The notes under the pieces were generated by a model, which saw nothing but the letters and a program-made list of their open reading frames with translations, was not told the DNA's origin and did no database searches. Positions 30,553 to 43,200 of a stretch of 64,000 nt of DNA are shown here, piece after piece. Source of the DNA: Polytrichum commune. Its lineage: Eukaryota > Streptophyta > Polytrichopsida > Polytrichales > Polytrichaceae. A program made the position numbers and the translations under genes. Within the stretch, counting starts at the first letter, position 1, and every line of letters begins with the position of its first letter. The DNA is taken from positions 23,870,001 to 23,934,000 of the forward strand of contig OX485804.1 in NCBI GenBank assembly GCA_950295325.1, in the 5' to 3' direction.

Positions 30553-33500
30553 ATGGCGATGCACGTTGGATATAGTTCATTGGAGTTGTCCACAAAAGCT
30601 TCCTCTTCCGATGGTGACTGTGAACTATCTTCGGCATCGGCGGGTAGTCATGGCATGGCAAATGCCATGGGTGGGTTTGTGGATGCATCCTTCCACGAAT
30701 CATTTGAAGCGCACGAACAATCTATACGTTCCGGGGATGACAATCATGGCATTCCGTTATGTGCCGGTTTCGGTAGGGAGCAATGGGTGGGCCTTGATGT
30801 TGTTCTTTTCAACGATGTTGGTGTCCCGGTGGCAGATGGCATATGTAGAAACTCCGATCCCCGTGATTGTGTGGATGCCAACCCCCTTGGTCCCGATGAT
30901 GTGGGTGTGTGCATCTTGAATTCTTTTCTTCCGCTTGACGTCCCGGTGACATGGAGATTTTCCTTGCGTCGATGGCCTCTTTGTCGGGTTCTCCATGACG
31001 GAATAAGCTTGTTGGACCATGAGCAGCGCCATAAGCAAACGCAATTAGCTTTGTTGGCCAAAATACGTCCTCGCAAAGGCCTACGCAGATATGATTCTAA
31101 CCGTGTGCCTCGTGGAGATAAAGAACGTCGACGGGATCGCATATTGGGAGACGAATCTATCTGTCTTGTGTCCGCCAAGGACTGTTGCGAGAGGAAATGT
31201 TGCCAATTTTTCCCACGGGAGAAAATTAAGTCCCTACATCAAGAGATGTGGCTTGCGGATTTCCGTATGAGATCGGCAAAGAAACTCGAGGTCCACAGAA
31301 ATGTCCACATTGACACCCATGGGCATAAGGTGGTCACACTTGAGAATGTGGAAGTGTGTTGTACTGCGTGGTATACTATCCACGCCGTGTCAAAGTCTGA
31401 CTTTTATAGGTTTCAAAAGTATTCATCGTTGGGTCGCCACTCTCGATTTCATGGCAATTCGGGCACAAAGAAACCTAGGGAGGCTACACTCCAAGCCTCC
31501 GCGACACTCTCCACCATCATAGTCCCATTGGCCGATGCAATGCCCCACAAGACGAGGACATTGTCGTCAGGGGAGAAAGTTGTACAAATGGTGTTGCCCA
31601 CGGGTACAAAATGGAAGAACATATTAACGGACATCAATGAAGTGGGTTGCATAGCGGGATGTGGGCCCATTTCTTTGTCCAAGTTGAGTGTGATTAAAAA
31701 CCAACAGTTTACCGAATACATTTTGAAGAGACCTGGGGACAAGTTCGCTAGGTGTACGACGTGTGAAAAATACAAAGGTCTTCGAGACGCCCACCCCATA
31801 GGCACCGAATCCCACACTAGACACCAAGCAAAATATATTGAACATGTCAACAACCAAGAGGCTCACCGTCGAGATTACTACAAGAACCGTGCTCTATCCA
31901 TAATGAGGCCTACAGAGGTTCTAACAATCATCCATGATAAAATGGACCACGCCAAGACCGCATGCCCTTGTTATGCACGCAAAATAAAGGCCACGGATGG
32001 TCTCTTCAAGTTGCCCGTATCTGTCACAGGTTTGTATTGAATCACAAATAATCTGTATTCAAATTCTCTCAAATTTTACTGGGTGTGTTTGCCAAATGTC
32101 CAATTTCATACCTCCGTTTGGAGTTGTCGTTGTTATTGTTGTTGTTCAAGCATCGTTTGTTTTTTTCCGCAGGGATGATTGCCCACGGCCATGGAGACGT
32201 AAAGTATGCCCATTATGGGTTGGATTTTTACCCTGGCGATGCTAACCACACAGTGGGTTCATTTGCAAAACTCTTGCGCGATTTGGAGAAGCCGCCGTTA
32301 CATTCATCACGTGCATTTTTTGATGGTTGTGGAACGACACCCCTTTACGAAGCAGTGCTTGCGGGGAAGGAGGTTTGTATGTCGTCATTGCCAGAACCAC
32401 CGGGAGAACCTATTTGTGCAAAACCATTGCCTCCAACTCTTCACGTTCAACTTGATAATTGCGCAAAAGACAACAAATGTCGATATGTATTTTGTTATTG
32501 GTCATTGCTCGTGGCGAAAGGAATCTTTAAGGAGGTGTTTGTGTCGTTTTTGATGGTGGGACATACACACGACGACATTGATGCATCATTCGGACGGTGG
32601 AGTATGAAGTTGCATGAAGAAGATTTTCCAACCATACTTCTTCTTATGAAATCGTATATGGATTTGGACCATATGCCAGTAATTCCGCACATGATTGAGG
32701 AAGTACCAAATTTCAAGGCCTTCATCAAGTCATACATGTTGAAGGGAGAGGACCGTTTGGTGGGGCATACCAAAGCACAACAATTCCGATTCTATATAAG
32801 GGATGATGGTCTCCCAGCCATGCAATTCAAGCTTTTGTGCACATCTCCTAATTGGGGCCCGGATGATGGTATACTTGTATGGCGTCAAGACAATGATGGC
32901 AAATGTTTGCTCCCGGATGGGGATCCAAAGCCTTGCAAACCCGACCCCATGAGGAATGGGCCGGAAATCATCAAAGGCATATCCGGATTCATTGAATATT
33001 GGAAAGAGTTGTGTGAGGAAGACATTACTAGACGTGTTAGCGATACTCATGAACCTTTGATTGCGTATTGGGATCGCATTCGTTCCGCCCTAATGACACT
33101 TGGTGGTGACACCCGTACAACTTTAACACAAGGATTTTGGCCACAAAGTCGTTTGACGTTTGTCGAGTCCGACACCATGGTTTTTAGCAATGGAGACGTT
33201 CGTGAAGAGTTCGCAATGGACGAGCATTACGTTGGCCCTGCCCGCAATCGACCGGCACCGTCGTTTCGTGTAGGTGTTGATTGCCATGAAGGTTATTTGG
33301 TCCTTGTACGAGCAGGGGATGAGGAACATCCCAAGCCAATTTGGTTGGTGAAAGCATTGTCTTCACCCAATTTTGTTCGAACTAGCCCCAACTTTCGTCA
33401 GATTGAGGTGGAATATTGTCGTCCAAGTACTAAAGACCAAAACGTGCTACGCACTTATTTAGGTTGGGACACCAAAAAGAATTTTAAGTGGACAGTGGAC

Positions 33501-33692
33501 TCAGCGTACACACCGGTTTGGATAAACACGGATACTATACTTTGTGCTTGGAAGCCGCGCAAAGGGTCCAAAACAGAAACAATGACCATCCCCCAAAAAC
33601 ATATAGATTTTGCCAAAGACAACTTGGCACGTATTGCAGCGGCAGAAAATGACGCCGAGAATGGATATGAAGCGGAAGATGGAGATGTGTAA
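30553..33692 (+). CDS. DUF7869-type protein, possible transposase
   Basis: Two exons, 30553-32029 and 32173-33692, are joined by a short intron with donor ACAG|GTTTGT and acceptor ttccgcag, and the frame is continuous across it. The start is uncertain; ATG 30553 follows an acceptor-like 'ttgtttag'. The N-terminal half has a Cys cluster (CCERKCCQFF) and VCCTAWYTIHAVSKSDFYR, typical of the N-terminal part of this family. Exon 2 holds the core, with LHVQLDNCAKDNKCRYVF and FLMVGHTHDDIDASFG, where the conserved acidic residues resemble an RNase-H-like (DDE) centre. Proteins of this type occur in many copies in bryophytes, algae and animals and are probably transposon-encoded. It appears intact. 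It is divergent from the ParB-like gene and shares its palindromes. Function is inferred from family features only. Confidence 0.75.
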
Positions 33693-36374
33693 ACATAACA
33701 TAGGTGGGAGTTAATGGCGAAAAACATGGGCGATTAATAGATTTGGTTTTTAATAGACTTAGTGGACTTGTCACACTCCATTGTGGTATATGTTTGGGAT
33801 GTGCCATCCAAATTCATAAGAGCCTTACTTATGGGATGCGCACCCCAAACTCTATAATGACATAAACCATTTGTTTTTTTTGGAGTGGATTGTTATTTTC
33901 CACATGGAGCTCACTTTTCATTTTAATTGAAATTCTCTATTTTTAGTAATAAGAATATCCTTTACGTACGAATTTTTAAATCGTCATGTTCTTGATATTT
34001 CCAATATTCCGTATGCCCACAATATTGGCATCCCAAACTATGGGCATATTTTATTTTGAGACTTTCAAAAGTCTCCAATTAACGAATATAGTGTTTTGGG
34101 AGAAGTGGTGTATATAACACCTTTCTTTTCTTTGTGTATTAATTCATGTGAGCACTTACAAATGCTCGGTCTTGATACAATTCAATTGAGGACATGCTAG
34201 GTCACTACAGCTCTAGGCTCAACGGCCTTCCCCGAACATTACCCTTGCACCCAATTCTATTACCTACCAATCCTTACTCCTCTACCTAACTCTTGTCCTT
34301 GTCCTTGTGCGCGGCAGGCACCACCTGTCATTCCTCACCTTGCCCCCTCATCCTTCTCAGTGACGGAATGCAAGGCGACATGTAATCAGTGAGGTTGTAA
34401 GACGTCCTCTGTCCTCAACCCGGTATCGCGGCAGCCACTGAAATCTTCCCGCACCTCCTCCGAAGTAAATTCCAGGCCGATCCTATCAAGCTATGCCTTA
34501 GCAGCCCCTGCAGTCTAAGGAACCCAGCTCGGTAGCCCTTACATGCACAATGATGGCAGCTCTTCCGGTTACCTCCTGCCCCTTCACCAACGCGGAGATC
34601 GCTCTCGACTCCTACAGCAGTATCCTCCTTACCGAAACCACCCTTCCAGGCTGATTCCAGATGCGCACCAATCTCGTCCTGCAATCAATTCCACCAAAGA
34701 AACAACCCACAGATTGCGAACCAGAATAACCCACTCAGGCGTGACGAATTACCGTGAGGTGCACCATCCCACCCGGGGGTATGAACCGTCTCACTTAGCC
34801 TCTGTCTCGCCCGTCGATGGTTCCCCGCTACACTATGGACTCCTTCTCTGTTCGGACTTACGGGACAGATTCGAGCTTCAACCGGCATTCGCCAACATCC
34901 TACCCTTCCCAGCACAAGCTGAGCATCTTCCAGCAGACTCGTCTTACCTTTGAACTCGTTAAGTCCCGAGTTGTGCGGCGGTTGTAGCTGGTGAATTCAC
35001 CGCTACTACCGGACTTACCTTGAACGCCTTGAGTCGGCCCACTGGAGTGCCCAATCCGTCACCCCGAGAATTGCGATCCGTTCGTCAACCCCTCATGATC
35101 TTCCCTATCCAATGCACTGTTCCCCCTAGTGGCAGCCGTTAAAATTGAATTTTTCTCTGTCCTTCATTGTCATACATGATCTCCTCCCGGTCAAGATTCC
35201 CCCCAACAACACAACAACACACGCTCAACCAATGAACTCACTCCCCCCTGCAGCCTCATGTTCTATCTGAACCACTCCACTCATGTAGTAGGTACCCACC
35301 CGTCACTTCTTGCGGTGGCTGCATCAAGCTGGGCGGCACCAACAGACTTTTCTTCTTAAACTCTACCTCTCCCTGCTTACGCTACACGACACCGAGCTGC
35401 GTTTCTAACTACGGCGATCAGGTGGATTCTTGCTGCAATGGTTGTTGCAACTTCTCGCCCGCTTAAGGCGAGAACTCTAAACTAAGAGATGAATCGTTGG
35501 GTGCGCTACCGTGTAAAACTAGTGGGGTAGTCGTTGGCGTCAAGAATATGCTAAGCTTCAGAGTAATCGGTTAAGGTTTTTACTCCCTCATGTGGATCCT
35601 TCTCCCCACATGCAAAGGGGCCACACCTTCTGAGGCTTTACTTTTACCTCCACCAACTCCCGTCCCTATCTTGCTACATCAGTACCTTTACCAACCCATC
35701 CACACACACTCAAGCACCTGGATAGAAAAGAAATACGAAAAGGACCGACGACAGCAAACCAGAAGCAAGCGACTGTGCCCGAGCCTCGTCGGGTGGCTGG
35801 TGATCGGTTAGCCTCGCCCCAGCCAACCTCCTCCATCTGTAAGCAGCGATCCGCTCCCATCTCCGGTCTCCATGCCCGATGTGCACCGGTCCTCCCTTTC
35901 AGTTAGCAACTTCCGAGGCCGTCCCCCCCAACCACACTTCCGACTACAACCTCCTCTTTTCCTTCCTTCCTTACTCCTAACCCTTGCGTCACTCTCCAAC
36001 GGAGCAGGGCTTCACCCTCTCTCCCTTGTCTCTCCTCCCCTACCTCTCTAAGCATGCATAATGAGCTCTCTACCTCCTACCTCCCGAGACCCCTCCAACC
36101 TTTCCTTTTTTTCCGGGTTGCCCGGCATCTCTTTCGGGCCGCCCGAGAGAAAAAACGGGTCAAGACCTTTTCTTTTGGCCTCTCCCCCTTCCAAACCCAC
36201 TTTCCCTTTTCTTTCATTGACTTCTTCTCCCCCTAGCCTCATAGATAAATAAAACTCATAGATAGATAGATAGATAAATAATTAGATGAGATAAAAGTAA
36301 CCCACCATAGTTGTTACCAAGTAATCATGCTCGCGTTGTGGTATAAGTTGTGAGTCGTTATGGTTGTGGTCACC
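33693..36374. other. non-coding, with an unusual pyrimidine-rich 2-kb block
   Basis: AT-rich to about 34180, with 'gtgtatataacacc' at about 34110. From 34200 to 36240 the plus strand is rich in C and T and higher in GC, without a long meaningful frame. Composition and sharp edges suggest a foreign block, perhaps a long LTR or an old retrotransposon end, but no TG/CA ends with a matching duplication were found. An ATAG microsatellite lies at about 36240-36290. Confidence 0.5.
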
Positions 36375-36381
36375 AAGTCAT

Positions 36382-36452
36382 GTTTCCTCGGTTGGTTGAG
36401 GGAGGGAATTTGTACGACACTTAAACGGTCCGGGTTCGACTCCCGTCGAGTT
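36382..36452 (+). repeat. tRNA-like promoter boxes, possible SINE head
   Basis: GGTTGGTTGAGGG resembles a pol III A box. About 45 bp on, GGGTTCGACTCCC forms a T-arm-like hairpin with a 4-bp stem and a B box. No complete cloverleaf or acceptor stem can be drawn, so this is not a working tRNA gene. A tRNA-derived SINE is the likeliest reading. Confidence 0.3.
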
Positions 36453-36559
36453 CGTGTGATCGTTTCATGTGTTACACATGACTTGGCGATGCTAGTGATT
36501 TCTAGGCAGGAAATTAGTATCCAACCAACCGGCTCTTACCCATCCTCCTGAGCTATCCG

Positions 36560-38205
36560 TGTAAATATCATTCAATAAATAACGGTCATCGTCATGACCC
36601 CTCCTTTTATTCTATTGGTTTTTCTTGGTCCTTTTAAGTATGCTTTTACTAGACTCTCCATGAAACGCTTATGCCTTATTCCCCTTTAGTCCCCTAAGGT
36701 TAATTTCTCTCCAAGTTCCTAATCATTTTTTATTTTTATTTAGCCTAATTCCACCGAGATATTTAACACCTTACCTCTCCCATCACCTGCTAGTTCTATC
36801 AAGCATGAAATCGACGTGTTAGCCATGTTTTTTGCGATTAATGATTAATGTGAGTACGATTTCGGGCTCACAGTGAGCATTTGACAAATGAGTGTAGAGG
36901 AGTCGATAGATTTTAAAGACGTAGTTCAATATTCTTTAAACATATGGCTTTACGGTGTTTGTTCTTAAGTCCACACCTAATCAATAAAATTTGCAAGTGT
37001 ACAATCCAAAAAAAAGTGTTCAATTACACCCACACATCTATCTACATGCCATTTATCCACATCATAACAAGTTGACTAGGAAATAGAAAATTCAATCCTT
37101 CAATGCAATATAAGCACCATATGAGATTTCATTGAATAGTTTGAGACTTAGTACATGCCACCTTCCAAATGAGAATTTAGTGTAAAATATCTCACCTAGC
37201 TGCAATGCGCCTGAAAATGATCTCAGCAATGATATGGTCCCTCCAGATTAATTGCGGTTGCCAGCTTGAGCGTACAGTAGTGCCTGAAACTCAACATCAA
37301 AGGGAATCAACTTCATGTTTTCTCTTGACTTCCACGACTCTCGAGTGCACATGACTTGCAATCACAATTCGCCACACCATCTTCATGAAAATTACTTTGC
37401 ATTCAAAGATTGTCAAGCTAAGGTAGACATGTGTTAATCCGACATAGCAATAACCTTTTAACACCTATATTTGAGTGGTATGTAGTTAGGCGTGGATCTA
37501 AAAATGGACACCAAAATGGCATATGTCTTAAAGAGATGAATGTCTTCATTAAAATGACATATGTGCTCAAAATATGTTAACCATTTTGGGACCATTCTAG
37601 GGTCCAACATTTGAACATGATTGCGGATACTTATATATGTGTGACCACTTGATGAGCATGAGATCTTCACTTTGATGATGAGTCAATCAATTTCATACGA
37701 GTTCCCAAAATTATGAGGCAAATGACTACATGCACAATTTGGATTCGATAATCATCTCGCAGTCATAGAGTGTTTCATATCCTATGAGAAGTGAGTGCAA
37801 AGAAGAAAATATCCAAATGACACACATCTCTCTTACCTAGTTTGAGAACATATGCCTACTGTAAGAAACTATTGGGGTTGTGAGGTGGTGCTCTAGGATT
37901 GGACGAGAGGATGACTTATGCTAGGATATAATCGTCACCCTCCTCTACCCTCAATCTAGGTTGTATATCTCCATGATCATAGGGCCTCAAAGAGATGGCG
38001 ACCGAATGGCTATGTCTAGTAACCCCCTCAGGCCTCCCGGCCATGGGGCATTGAGGTATGTGGATGTTATTCAGTCACTCTTTTTAATTGGACCCCTATA
38101 TTTGATGGGTGTGTGGTTCGGTGAGGATCAAAGGGAAAACACCATAAAAACACATATTCAAAAGAGATCGGATGTGCAAGAAGAGAAGAATTGGGGATTT
38201 CTATA
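36560..38205. other. AT-rich intergenic sequence, no gene seen
   Basis: No long frame, domain or strong repeat is recognised. The phrase 'cctatatttga' followed by 'gtggt' at 37465 and 38094 hints at a diverged duplicate. Confidence 0.5.
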
Positions 38206-38488
38206 CTTGACCAGACTTCAATGAAACATGATCTACTTGAAGGGGAGATTAATTTAGTGCAAGAAAAGAAGAGATCAGAGGATTTAAACGCTTGACCAGA
38301 CTTCAATGTACATGATCTACTTGAAGGGGAGATTAATGCAGTGCAGGAAGAGAAGAGATCAGAGGATTTCTATGCTTGACCAGACTTCAATGAAACATGA
38401 TCTACTTGAAGGGGAGATTAATTTAGTGCAAGAAAAGAAGAGGTCAGAGGATTTAAACGCTTGACCAGACTTCAATGTACATGATCTA

Positions 38489-40120
38489 CAGTCTAACCTT
38501 GATAATGTCACCCTTGTTAATGGGACACCTTGATACTGTCACCTAAAAGTTTGAAACCGATTTTCTTAGTGTAAAACTCCCTCGTTATTATCCCTATCAC
38601 CCTTGTTAATGTCACTATTTTTTTCCAAAATCCGTAGTGTAAATGTGATAATATCAAATATGGATGGATTGTATGTGATGGTTGGATGGACATATTGTAG
38701 TAGCCAAAAGGGTCATGAGCCACCCCTGTGATAAATGCAATGTTATTCAAAGGGTCATGAGCTGCCTCTGTGCACCAACCCTGAACGGTGTTGTCTATAC
38801 ACGGCACTCAAAGGTGTTGTCTTTGACGGCGCTGCCAAGACTTCTTGGCCTCTATGCACCCCACCTTCCGTCACATGTGTTCACCTATGTGTCTTTGAGG
38901 GTTTCAGCTTGTGTGAAGTAATTTAGGATGTTAAGTTCTACGGTTTAGCTGAGCTGGTACAGAGTAGTGTCGACTTAAGCTAAATTAGTTCAATTGGTTT
39001 GCAATGTAGAAATCTCAAGATATGTGGCACGGTCTTCACTGTTTCTATAGTCAATAGTCGCATAGGAGAATCTAGTAAGATCATAAGTGTTAGCCGCTCA
39101 TCCTAAGTGGGCATTCAATTAGGAACAATCTTCTAGATTAGTTAGTCAAGCTCATAAGTAGAAACAATCTTCTAGGTAGGTTAGTCAAGCTCATAAGTAG
39201 AAACAGTCTTCTAGGTAGGTTAGTCAAGCTCATAAGTAGAAACAGTCTCCTAGGTAGGTTAGTCAAGCTCATGGTCGAGCTCACTTGTATATAATGAACC
39301 ATTGTTCATTTGGAATTTAAATGCACACTTTCTATCATAGGCTTGTGTTTCTTCATGCAGTGCAGGTGTTCTTCGTTGTGTTGTTGTTTTTGTTGTTGTT
39401 GCTACATTGGAAGCTAGTGATTGGCTGGTTTTTTGCTCTTGTAAGCCTTCGTTGGCATTGTTGCATAGCTTTGTGAATTCGGTAGCGTATGAATTATTAA
39501 GGACAAGGTGCGAGATGTATGTCAAGTGGAATATTCTATTGAGGTGGAATATTCTATTGAGGAGCTTGTGCAATTAGTGCAAGATGGCGAACATGTACTT
39601 GATTCCATGGAAGAAGACCCATTGATTGTTGATAGCAATGATGATGAGTCTAAAGTAGTGAAGCTAAGCGATGCACAAAAATATGCTAAAGATGTTTTGA
39701 ATTTTATGGCTAGCCAAGGTTCTCAGATTTTCAACACTCATGAGTTGTTAGGAATGGAAAACATCCATGACAAACTCATTAGAATTGGTGTTGGACATTT
39801 AACATCACTAAAACAATGTGACATTAGAAGCTTCTTTGTCTCTAGTGAGAGGTCTTTACTTGATCTCAATGACACATTGTGATGTGCTCATGTTGTTATT
39901 CACAATTTTGAATTATATTTTACATTCAAAAACATTGAAGTCTTGTGTTTGTTTGTTTTTTTTTACATTGTAATTTCATTTTGATTTTCTACCTATTTTT
40001 TTTTGATAATATCACATTATGCACAAATCTTCAAAATGTGACATTATCAAATATGTCACACCTTGTTTATATCACACTTTATGGTGAAACGGATGGTGTG
40101 ATATTATCAAGGTTAGACTG
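38489..40120. mobile_element. pogo/Tc1-mariner deletion derivative (TA duplication)
   Basis: Ends are CAGTCTAACCTTGATAAT and its reverse complement (one mismatch soon after), flanked by TA at 38487-38488 and 40121-40122. Removing the element and one TA restores the 85-bp repeat unit exactly. At 1,632 bp it keeps only the 3' part of a transposase frame (39508-39882). Confidence 0.92.
39508..39882 (+). pseudogene. C-terminal remnant of a pogo-type transposase
   Basis: About 124 codons with an acidic stretch and LSDAQKYAKDVLNFMASQ, similar in character to the tail that follows the DDE domain in Tigger/pogo/CENP-B-like proteins. The CENP-B-type DNA-binding domain and the DDE catalytic domain are missing. 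It lies wholly within the element at 38489-40120, so it cannot encode an active enzyme. Confidence 0.6.
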
Positions 40121-40250
40121 TACTTGAAGGGGAGATTAATGCAGTGCAGGAAGAGAAGAGATCAGAGGATTTCTATGCTTGACCAGACTTCAATGAAACA
40201 TGATCTACTTGAAGGGGAGATGAATTTAGTCACGCAAGAAGAGTAGAGAC

Positions 40251-43200
40251 AACTTGAAGGGTATTTCTGAGCCCTCTCTGTGCAACAAGCGAGACCGCGT
40301 GAAGAAGATGCAGCACCTTGGGGCTAGGCAAGACGAGATACATGAGATTTGCTCAAAGTGGAAGGAAATGGGGAGGTGGGAGCTTGGAATGGACTGCAGT
40401 GGAGTGGGAAGTATTAAAAATGAAGGATTTAACTTGGAGGATGGCCTGCCTCATCACCGAGTAAACCTTTGTGCTCCACTCATCTTACTTATTTGTTTGC
40501 ATGATTTGGTGAAGAAACAGGGACAGGCGACTATGACCCATGTACGTTTCTTCAACAATTTCAAGAGGTACGCAACAAACAAAGGACTCTAGTGTAACTT
40601 GGTAGGTTAGAATGCTTTAAAGGTCGGCTAGCAACAATTGCCAAGTGGTCACAATCCCCCCCCCCACGGCCGCCGGGGTTCATCTGGCATGTGACTGAGA
40701 GTGTCGTTTTTTTTATTATATTAGTGAAAGAATAGATGTCTCTCGTTAGCGATTGAAAGTGGATTCCAATACATCAAAGTTTGGCTTATTTGAATTCCGT
40801 GTGCAAAAGCTATGAGGGTACAAAGTTTTAGTAACTTAACCCATGATTGAAATCAACGAGAGAGCCTAATCTGATGTTTAATCCCAAAATGTATTTGGAC
40901 ATCTTAAGGTGAAAGTGGGCAAATTCAGTAACCTAAGTTTGGAATAGTCTGAAGGAGATCCATAGAGGTTCAGTGAGAAAGGTAACCATATGAATGTGAG
41001 GTATTTGTTGTTTATTAAGACCACATTTGTTTGTGGTCGTTCACATGTAACATCTAGGTAGAGTATAATAGTTTATGCGAAGTGGTATGAAATTGTCAAC
41101 TTTGGTGAAAAAAAATTGGGAGTGAGAAATATGATAATTTCCCCAACACATTATTGTTTTCGACAATGAGCTCAATACTTCACTAAATGGATGGACACTT
41201 ACAAATTTAGAAATTCTTACCGGTGAATGCTCTTGAAATGCGTATTTATTTCACCATACAAAAATTTAAGCTCGATCGGTCAAGTTTGAATATTATCTAT
41301 AGTCAATTTTTGAGGACAAGTGAAACTTCCAAAAACATGCTTCGTCCAAGTTTGCCATTGGTTTGGTGAGGTGTTGTCGCATGATTCATGTGGGCCACAT
41401 TAATTTTCAAACCACGCTAAACTTCTAGTAGAAATTTATGCATGGGGCACAATAATTATTTTATAAAAAATAGCGTGGGCGACAATAATAATTAATATTA
41501 TACAAAATAGAGTGGGAGACAATAATTTTATGATAAAAAATCAATGTGGGTGGTTATTTGTTTCTATGCTACTATTGATCTAAGGCATGGTTCACAACCG
41601 TGGGTATCTTTTCTTAATGACATGGTTATTCATAACTATATGCACACTTGGTGGATTGTTATCTTACCTCATACATTAAGTTACCATCATTGGGTTAAGT
41701 TACTTCATAGCTCTAACCTACCAACATGATTAGCGTCTAACTTGGGTGGTATCTTATTACATGCGTACGAGAATGGTTAGCTAAATTTAAAGACAATGGT
41801 AGTGACTAGTGAATTACTACACTAAATATGAAATTTAGTATCACTTACTGTTTCAAATTATGCAATGCTATATCATACTACTATTGATGTCATTTCTTAC
41901 CAAGTAAAGATGTCAATGTTCTATAATGTCCAAACAACCAATTTGAGATTTGTTGGTAGAATATGAAACATAAAGTAAATAGTTATAGCATTGAGTAATT
42001 CCAAATAGTATAGTGAAACTAAATAGCATATTCATTATAGTCATCACATGACATGTTGGCAAACATGGTGAGTTTAGTGATGACCATGTGTGAATGGAAG
42101 TAGTAACCCTCTCTAGATAGGCGACATCTTTGGTAAAGTTGCCTATAAGTGTGAATGACATTTAGGTTAACTTAAAGTTAGGTTATTTTATCATTAAGAT
42201 TGCTAAATTTAGCAATCACAATTAGGACTTACCCATAAGTGTGAACAACCCCTGAGGTGACTTTTACTTTATGTAAGGTCTTGACCCCATGGTAATGTCA
42301 CCTTCAATAGAAAATCAATGTGGCCCACACTGAATTTCCACCCACACTAGTAGGACTAATAAATCTAATGACAATCATGTCATATGGAAAGTCAATTTGG
42401 GCAAACATGAGAATAAACCCATCGTCCAAATTGACTTTGCATATGAGAGCATCATCCTTGAGGATATCGGGGCGATCACGCCCCCTTACGTTTCATAACC
42501 ACGTGCTACCCTATATTAAATGCCATAGAGAATTTTAATTTTTTTGATCTTTTCACATACATATACTCAATCATTGATAATATCTTTTGTATATTTTCTT
42601 GAATTTTCTAGTCATCTCCATTTTGTAGTGATTGTTTTAGTTCAATTGTGTGTCATTCTAGTTAGAAACGGTATGCTTTATTTAGAAAAACAAATCATCA
42701 AATTTGGTTACCATTTTTAAAACTATGTAATAGATACTGTGTATATCTAGTCATGAAAAAAGGTTGATAAAATTTGGACCCATTTTGGTGATGCTTTATG
42801 TAAAAAATAAATTTTATTTTCAATCGCACGTGGTGTTAAACTTGACAATGCAGTGACACTAAGTGTGGCACATGATAAAGATGACTTCAACACTTGAACT
42901 CTTTGGTGCTCAAAAAAGTTTATGCACTTCACATTACTATCAACCAAGAGTGCACTTTAGGACAAAAATAGGCATGTGAATGACATTATTTATGGTATTT
43001 GATGTCACTTACTATTTGGAGTTTGTTGTGCTATAACTTTTTATTATGTATCTCACGACACCATGTATGGCATTTAGTCACTTACATTTTGTAGTTACAT
43101 TGTGCTATAAGTTTTTACTATAGATCTCATGTTTTACCAACAAGGGCCAAATTGGTTGTTTGGACACTATCAACCATTAACAATTTTACTTGGTAAAAGT

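Larger units (their letters stand above)
38206..40250. repeat. tandem array, 85-bp unit, interrupted by a pogo element
   Basis: Units start CTTGACCAGACTTCAATG at 38206, 38291, 38375 and 38460. The array resumes after the insertion at 40123 and runs to about 40250. The unit alternates between two subtypes ('ttaaacg' and 'tctatg' ends), so a dimer was amplified. Confidence 0.88.

Noticed and set aside
34415-34953. Open frames in the pyrimidine-rich block
   Set aside because: No domain, no consistent start, and frames on both strands. Composition explains them.
36382-36452. Functional tRNA gene
   Set aside because: A T-arm and box-like sequences exist, but there is no acceptor stem, no convincing anticodon arm and the flanks do not pair.
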